A DNA stretch of 51,000 bases from Glandiceps talaboti (lineage: Eukaryota > Hemichordata > Enteropneusta > Spengelidae): the NCBI RefSeq assembly GCF_964340395.1, contig NC_135551.1, forward strand, positions 17,467,503 to 17,518,502, read 5' to 3'. The notes under the pieces are model-generated. The model was not told where the DNA came from. It worked only from the letters and a program-made list of their open reading frames with translations, and ran no database searches. The translations under genes were made by a program, and so were the position numbers. Positions within the stretch are counted from its first letter, which is position 1; every line of letters begins with the position of its first letter. This document shows, in pieces, positions 20,066 through 51,000 of the stretch.

Positions 20066-21022
20066 GCAGTATGTTTGGTTAGAGTAACATCTAGGCCTTC
20101 AGAAAATTGATGTTGCCTCTCTGGTAACATTGACATCATTTTGAAGGATGCTAAAACATTAAAAACGTTATATCTCGTGCCCCAGAAATGGTATAATCAT
20201 AATTAAAGTATGTTTATATATATTTTAGGGAACAGGGAACTCAATTATCACATGACCTTTTACGATTCAAGCTAAAGGTCATAGTCAAATTCAAGGTCAA
20301 CTTAATTAATGGTGAGGCGATTGTTTATCGGGCGGTCTACTAGTGTAAAAACATAAACGCGTATAAAATGAATATAATGGTATTGGTTTTTAACGTCTTT
20401 AGTCAGCAATATTTGACTGACAGGTATAATATCGACTGAGTATACAATGTTGCAACGTTTAGTGGAAGGTATAGATTTCTTTTTTTACCTGGAGCATATT
20501 CTACCGGTGACCGGTGAGCGCTCCGCTGAACCTATCACTGATCTATTGATAGCATGATTTTGTGGTGAAATCTTAGAAGTAATATTTCGACTTTCTCTCT
20601 TTATGAATATTGTTTTCATGGTCATTCTAAATCAGTCTGCTATTTTATCCCCAGTTATATGTAAGTTGATAGCAGCGATAAAAATGAGTGTACTAAAGAC
20701 AGAAATAAGTCTGACGGCACTTTTGCGTTAAACACCAGGAATCACACACAGAAGACAAACCACACGTGAGTACAAGAGATTTACTTTATTAATTAAACAA
20801 AATTGACGTTGTGTTGAATATCTCTGTATCATACCTTTTTGGATATGGTAATCACGTAATCAAATTGACTCCTAGTCCTGCGAGATTAATATCTTTGATC
20901 TTAAGTTTAAAAGCGAATTAAGCAAAAAGCTTTCGGATATATAATAATAATCTTTCTATAGATTTGAAGATGTTTATTGATGATAATCACAATCCACGGT
21001 AACGTTGTATTTTCAGTTCAGT
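20066..21022. other. 3' flank of the EGF gene, colinear with unit 1
   Basis: It matches 4787-6052 apart from the MITE in unit 1. No gene is seen. This stretch should contain the EGF gene 3' UTR. AATTAATAAAGTAAA (rev. comp. of 20782-20796) supplies an AATAAA-type signal on the minus strand about 230 bases past the stop. Confidence 0.5.
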
Positions 21023-32036
<11,014 letters not shown>

Positions 32037-33098
32037 CTGTAGGAATGAAGAAAGGCCAGAAAAGAGGTTCTCTTATTAGTAATTTGAAGTAGTTTATTTA
32101 GGATTGTCGCCAAAATAACTGTGATGCACATCTCACTTGCGACTTGTAGGCACGTAACACAAACCCAAGCGACCAAGACCACCATCACCATCGGTCCAGT
32201 ACCACCAATTTTTAGATTTATAATTAGTTACAATTTGACGCTGGGGATGTGCGTGCGAAAAATTATTTATGACAGGAGAATCAACTCAGTGCTATGCAGA
32301 TTAGGTCTAAAAATCCCAATTTTGGCAACAAATCTCAAATATCGAAAACTACCTGGTGAATACTCCTGAAATTTGATGGGGATGTCTCTAGAGATGTTCT
32401 GCAGATATTGTTGAAAAAATTGATACAACTGGCCCTAGCTATAGAAAACATGAACATACCCTTAACAACAGCCAAATACAGTATATTTTGTAAAGATAAC
32501 ACCATTATTGGATATATATGCAAGGGAATAAACGTCAGAAATTGCATGCAAATATGCCCAGCAACAAGACCATACCCATAGCGACAGTAACATGACGATG
32601 TATATTGCAAAGATAACAACAGGGATGGTTAATTAAGTAAGAGAATATTTTTTTTACAAATAGATATGTAGTTACCTAGCAACGACACTGCCTATAAAAT
32701 GATGGTTTATATTGCATATGCTACAACAGGACAACAGGTGTGTGTGTGTGTGTGTGGGGGGGGGGGCTGAATCAGCATATGGATAAACATATTTTTTAAA
32801 AGCACATAGCTGAACATTTGTGCTGCAACGCCATTGGAGCTATTTCTTGCAAACTCTGTGACGAACATGTGAAAAAACCTATGGATGACAAAAAAGCACC
32901 CCATGAAATATGTTGTCAGCTTCTCTGTGCATGCTTAGCAACCTATATCAAACGTTGTTTGTTTTACTGTTTAGAAAAATGCAGATAGAGAGAAAGAAAG
33001 AAAGAAAGAAAGAGAGAGACAGACAGACAGAGACAGAGACGGAGAAGGAGACAGAGAGACCGTACAGACAGACAGACAGACTAGACAGACAGCCAGCC

Positions 33099-33137
<39 letters not shown>

Positions 33138-33195
33138 GATCATGATATATGTTGTTGTATTACAGGAATATTAAAACTTTAAAATGCTTTCTTAC
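32037..33195 (-). other. Presumed first intron of the EGF gene
   Basis: It lies between a likely non-coding exon (33196) and the coding exon 1 acceptor. It contains (GT)n(G)n at 32739-32766 and CAGA/GAAA runs at 32990-33136. No coding sequence is seen. Confidence 0.5.
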
Positions 33196-33325
33196 CTTGG
33201 AATTGGAACCTGTAACCGACGACAAATGAAGAGACGATGAATGTGCAATGCCGGCACCAGTGAAGCTCAGTGACGTTTGACTCAGAGGATGAAACTTTAT
33301 CTTCAGTTCCGTGTTGTTTCTACCG
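33196..33325 (-). other. Candidate 5' UTR exon of the EGF gene
   Basis: The minus strand ends AATTCCAAG followed by GTAAGAAAG, a strong donor, in a non-repetitive, less AT-rich stretch. Exon 1 needs an upstream non-coding exon because its acceptor lies 27 bases before the ATG. The 5' limit is unknown and the stated upper end is arbitrary. Confidence 0.35.
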
Positions 33326-33724
33326 GAGTTGTTATTTAAAACAGACAGATAATCAACGTTAAGTCGCTCTCCATTGACTTGATATCTTTTCTTGTAAACA
33401 TTACTGATAAGATCATTGCATACATTGAATGCATCGGATGGTTACAACGTATGAGCTGCGACAGTTTACAATCTCATGAGTGACGTCTGATGCAATATTA
33501 TTAGCACCAATCTTCCTACTAGGTATAAATAATTTAGTGAGAACCCATTTAAAAGTTAGAAATATATGTTCTCTGTCGAATCATTTGTCAAATCATCAAC
33601 ATTAAACAATTAAAAAACACCAACCCCCACTAAACATTTGCACGACTCGTACACAAGCTAACAAACAAACAGACAGACATACAGACAGAGACAGATTGAC
33701 AAACAGAGGCAGACAGACAGACAT

Positions 33725-33777
<53 letters not shown>

Positions 33778-35947
33778 GACATACAGAATAGTTTGGTTGA
33801 CAATCACTGCTGTATATATGAATGTGTATGCTCTTCTAATTCTAGTCTACTGTAGTGTATACATTGAATTGCAAGTCGCAGGTGTATCAGTTTAAGATAG
33901 GAAGTCTGTGTTCTTTCATATTCCTCGCCGATAAGTTGAGAATCGGATACAGATAGGAGTACTTACATACTGCCAACTGAGTCAGTGAGTCAGTGATTAA
34001 AAACGTCCGTTTCGGTGTCCGGGTTTCGACGATTATCTAACAGGATTAACAGTACTGTACAGATTTGGACAAAGTTCACTATAAGCAATCGCGAATATCA
34101 ATTTAATAATGTCATCACATTATGCGTGATCAAGGCCCTGATTACAACTGGAGCAACAGATACTGTAGAAACAACTATCATTGTCAGTTTTTTTTTAGTT
34201 CGAGATAAAGTAATTCCAAAGACACGTACGGAAAGTCTTCCGTTTTCAAAACGCGGTACGTACTACTACTCGTCGTCACCTAGGTGACTGTCTAAGTTGT
34301 CTCTCGAGGACGTGTAGTTTCAAGTGTGCGCCTGCAATTTTGCGGCATTCATGTACGTCTGTTTGTCTATGAAAACCGAGTCTGGTTTCAAAACAAAACC
34401 AAGATTTGATTAGGAAATTTCAATTTAAATCTCGACAACAAAAAAGGAGCATCGCATACTATTGCACGTGAATTTGCCCTAGATTGTGGGTCAGATACAG
34501 CGCTGCTTACTAGCGAGGCTCGTATTATAGCGCTATCAAAGGGCGCTTTGTAAAATCAGTTAGCACTCACGTAAAATATACACAATTACCAGAGACATAG
34601 ATTAAACATCATCTTTATAGTACGTAACTTGATGTACTGATATTGTCATCTATAATTATACAGGTCATTTTCCACAAGAAGAAAACAATTAGGATTTCTC
34701 TGAGTTGAAGAGGGCGCTGTGGGCTTAGAAAGATAAGATGGAGAATTGTTTAAGTTAAAAGATGAATTTTTATTAAGAACAAACGATATTAAAAAGTTAT
34801 GGTAATAATTGAAATACGGAACTGGGAACTAATAACATGTAACAATTGATGTAGATCTAAACGATGAAAGTGGATGACGATGAGCTGACAAATCCTCCAT
34901 CTTGAATAGTGCATTTTGGGAAATGCATCATGTGATCGGCAGTCATGAATTAACGCACAGCGCGCCTCGGAAATAACATTTTGAATTTTTTACTGGTACT
35001 TGTTCAAGGAAACTGCAACTTATTCGCAATTAAGATCAATGAAAATAATATGGGGTCACCGTATAAATTTTTGTACTCGCGGTCAAAAATGTTATCAAGC
35101 TTGATTTAATCATTTTAGAATCCAACATAGGAATGCTAAATTTTATGTTGTTTTTTTTTTGGAAAAAAAAATATTTGCAGTTTTCCTGAAAACTAAATTG
35201 TCGACCCCAAATATATATTATTATTTCAAAAGAACTAGAAGCAAATTTTGGCATATAGCACATTATTGATTTTCAGTGATATCATTCCCAAGACGAGTTC
35301 TACCTTTTATCATTGCATTCCTTCAAACACAACTTATCAAGTCTTCGTTTCTCACTTTGTAATTGCGCATGCTCAGTTTGAACTGCAAGTTGCGAAATTG
35401 GTAGTAAAACAATGAAACATACACTGAATATCAAAAATAAAACAATTCTTCTATGTAATGATTGAAATAGATACATATTAAATTTAATAATGCGAAATGA
35501 TGACAGTAATTCTTGCCAAATTTATATAAACTACACTCGTCTGTAACTTAATACATGTAACATAAAATACCTCCCAAAATATGTATAAAATATCAAAATA
35601 TAAAACTACACAAAAAAATAAGATTGATAAATATGATATTACAAAAGATTGAGAAAGTCGTAAGCCTAATATATATTTTCATTTTAATTACAAAAAAATG
35701 TAGTACATGATGATTCAATGTTATCAGTTATTTGGTAAATTTATTAAGTCACAATTCAAAAATATGAATAATAGTATTAATGTTAATATACAAAACTGAA
35801 TGCATACACTAGAAATAAATGACATATCGGAAACAGAGTCTGCATAGCCAGTATACAGTATAAAGTTTGAACACCCTGCGTTCAAAGAATTGTCATAACG
35901 GCGGTAAATTCGAATGCGTCTTAAAAGACACACCGATGTGTAAAATA

Positions 35948-35985
<38 letters not shown>

Positions 35986-36006
35986 TTGAGTGTCTGTGTG
36001 TGTGTC

Positions 36007-36041
<35 letters not shown>

Positions 36042-37616
36042 GGTCCATATGCCTGTCCACGTGTGTATTTGTGGATGAAGAATCTAACATTAGTTATTAC
36101 TGACCACTATACAGACTAGAGAGAGTTTAGAGTTTTACATCTCACACTATGTTTTTTAACGAAATACAAGCAAAATAGACATCTGTGATGACGTGGCGCA
36201 GGCATATAAAATGACCCATTTTATCACAGTGGGCTGCCTAATAGAAACTGTATCCTCCCTCTAATTTTGGTAGTAACTATACCTACCAATTTGAACAATG
36301 TTAATCTCACTACTGTAAAAATCAGTTATTGTCTATTTCTATTGATGGTATAATTCTGAGAAGACATTGTATACCTATCTTTTAGTCTTGATATATTATC
36401 GAAATTAGTTAATAAAAAGGTCGAATCAAAGCTCCTAAAAAGCGTATACTTATTTTTTTTCTCTCTCTCTCAAATAAGTACCAACTTCATGGTGTACAAA
36501 ATACAGGATTTCATCTAAATCTATAATCAGCTGCCTATTATTAGCACAATTCAAAGATTACATTCTGTTAAAGAACCTCTATGCTGCTACATAGCTACCT
36601 TTTCGTTGTGGCTCATGCTAAACACAGACATCGTTACTATGGTTACAAAACTAGGATCGCGATTAGTGATACACTGTACATGTATACCACACACACACAC
36701 ACACACACACACTCACAAACCAAGTTGTACTTGCTATTTAGTAGAACGGAAAGTATACCCGGAAGTACCACCGTGACGTCACTTGGCGTTTTACAGTGGT
36801 TTACTGAGATTGTATATCGCCAGACATAATGTAACATTTTCTATTCCAATAGTTTCTAAATTTCCAAGTTGTACTTTTTCGAACAGAAAATACGGTATTT
36901 CTACCGCGGTCTTTCTACGTCACGATACTTTGGCGATACTTTAGATTGTATTCCGCCAGATGTCAAACAACATTTTCAAATTCCTTGCAAATCCACTTGT
37001 TAAAATTATGTTGGGTCGAACATACACCTCACCAGTAAGATGTTATATTTCTGAATTTACAAAACGGTCACTATTCTATAATTGACCTGTACCAGTGCGT
37101 TGGGTTACAGCATTTCGGGTACTACATTTTGAGATACATCTACTTGCAAATAATGTATATCTAACAACTCGCAGGAATGAAGTTGTTCGCTGATCATGAT
37201 GTGAGATCATTAAAAAAATGTGGTAATTTTATATTCAAAAAAAAGTAATATCAATAACATTTCAATAGACTGTGAATGATGACGTATATAGTGTACGTTT
37301 CAAATTACAAGATGTGGCCAAAGGCTAAGTGCAACAACATCATATCACATATCGACTTATCAATTGAAAGATTCGTGGTTTTTCAAAAGAAGAGGGCGAG
37401 TGGAGACAAAAAGAATAACTACATGTACCTCGATTCATCTAAAACCCGCTGCTCATAATCAAAGTTAGAATCTTATAATATTTCAAATTGCAACCATATT
37501 GTCCTTTCAGTTATTTCATTTCACAGGGTCATTCTGTGACCTCTAACCTTTGAGTAAAATTAGCTGCTTTGGGACTAAAATGTACTATGTGTTGATATAC
37601 ATGTATATAATGACCC
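33326..37616. other. Intergenic region between the EGF and collagen-olfactomedin genes
   Basis: This should hold the EGF gene promoter and the 3' UTR of the collagen gene. It contains CAGA runs (33662-33780), (GT)n(CTGT)n at 35951-36041 and (AC)n at 36689-36713. The open frame at 34015-34287 on plus has no recognisable motif. No gene is supported. Confidence 0.5.
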
Positions 37617-47700
<10,084 letters not shown>

Positions 47701-47905
47701 CTACAGATGGATTGAAAAAAAATATGAAATTAAATGTCACATCGATTTAACTAAGAGATTCAACAATAAACTGCTAACAGCGGGTAAACAAGAATAATAA
47801 AATAAAAATAAGTGTGTGTTTTCTGAGTATTGTCAAAAACGTGAAAATATATATATTTGAATCAGATTTACGTAAATATATAATGACAGAATTATCCATA
47901 TGAAG

Positions 47906-50623
<2,718 letters not shown>

Positions 50624-50844
50624 GTAAACAGATCTTCTAAATACAACTTTGACATTCGTTCATGCGTCGATACACAACCAGATCAAAGGGGTCACTACAC
50701 TGGAATAGTTGATGACAATAAGCCAGTCAAAGCGATTGGGAAGACTTTAGAATATCTAAATATAGCTCAATTAACTAGAAGACTCGAGAAGATTGCCCCA
50801 AAGGCAAAGTCTCAATGCTTTCCTGAAGCATCAAGTGAGAACAG
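50624..50844 (+). CDS. Candidate plus-strand exon, unknown product
   Basis: A 221-nt stretch is open between a good acceptor (AATCCCGTTTCAG) and a donor (AACAG|GTAAAA). It reads VNRSSKYNFDIRSCVDTQPD, then GHYTGIVDDNKPVKAIGKTL, EYLNIAQLTRRLEKIAPKAK and SQCFPEASSEN, starting in phase 0 and ending in phase 2. Composition looks protein-like (balanced, soluble, no repeats). I do not recognise a family, and the rest of any gene would lie right of the window or in 48-50 kb. Confidence 0.3.
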
Positions 50845-51000
50845 GTAAAAGCTAATCAAAGTTTCTAAGAAAATGCTTCCAATCCGACACACATACGTGA
50901 TTTTCAAAGTGTGTTTCTATGCCAGCTAGCATGCATGGTCACTTTTCTGCAATCTCATTTCCGTTGATGACAAGATCATAGAGCTCATAGATCATAGCGT

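Noticed and set aside
33196-33325. First exon and promoter of the EGF gene as a firm call
   Set aside because: Only a donor site and position support it; kept as a low-confidence feature, and no TATA or initiator could be assigned.

Overview
This is animal nuclear DNA. It has spliced genes with GT-AG introns, one-EGF-per-exon and Gly-X-Y exons in phase 1, an AT-rich background, and heavy loads of microsatellites, hairpin elements and non-LTR retrotransposon fragments. The gene content (GT29 sialyltransferase of the ST6GalNAc type, a TSP1/EGF secreted protein, a collagen-olfactomedin protein) and the moderate intron sizes fit an invertebrate, perhaps an invertebrate deuterostome such as a hemichordate or cephalochordate. 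I cannot name the species.

All three recognisable gene loci lie on the minus strand. From right to left: (1) a collagen-olfactomedin gene, ten exons from 47700 down to the stop at 37617, with its N-terminal exon(s) not found; (2) a complete-looking secreted TSP1 plus multi-EGF gene, thirteen coding exons from 32036 to 21023, with a possible 5' UTR exon ending at 33196; (3) an ST6GalNAc-like sialyltransferase, copy 2, with exons at 11050-10724, 10053-9644, 8957-8857 and 8608-8422; (4) a duplicated tail of the EGF gene (7499-7234, broken, and 6225-6053); (5) ST6GalNAc-like copy 1 (1848-1516 and 853-444), whose C-terminal exons lie beyond the left edge. One candidate plus-strand exon of unknown nature lies at 50624-50844.

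The left 22 kb is a tandem segmental duplication. Unit 1 (up to 7500) and unit 2 (about 9090-22397) carry the same order of sialyltransferase, old RT fragment and EGF-gene tail. Each unit has gained its own insertions, so each serves as the empty site for the other. This allows several short transposable elements to be delimited with their target-site duplications (3939-4445, 5458-5706, 7338-7471), along with a 145-bp perfect palindrome at 12257-12401, a degenerate 42-nt tandem repeat, a second RT fragment, and a satellite-like array with a period of about 145 nt.

The EGF protein (about 622 aa: signal peptide, arginine run, TSP1, many calcium-binding EGFs) and the collagen-olfactomedin protein are probably extracellular matrix or adhesion proteins. 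The sialyltransferase would act in the Golgi on glycoproteins or glycolipids. No functional link between the three is shown by the sequence. The exon assemblies are mine, made from splice sites, phases and family motifs, without transcripts or searches.
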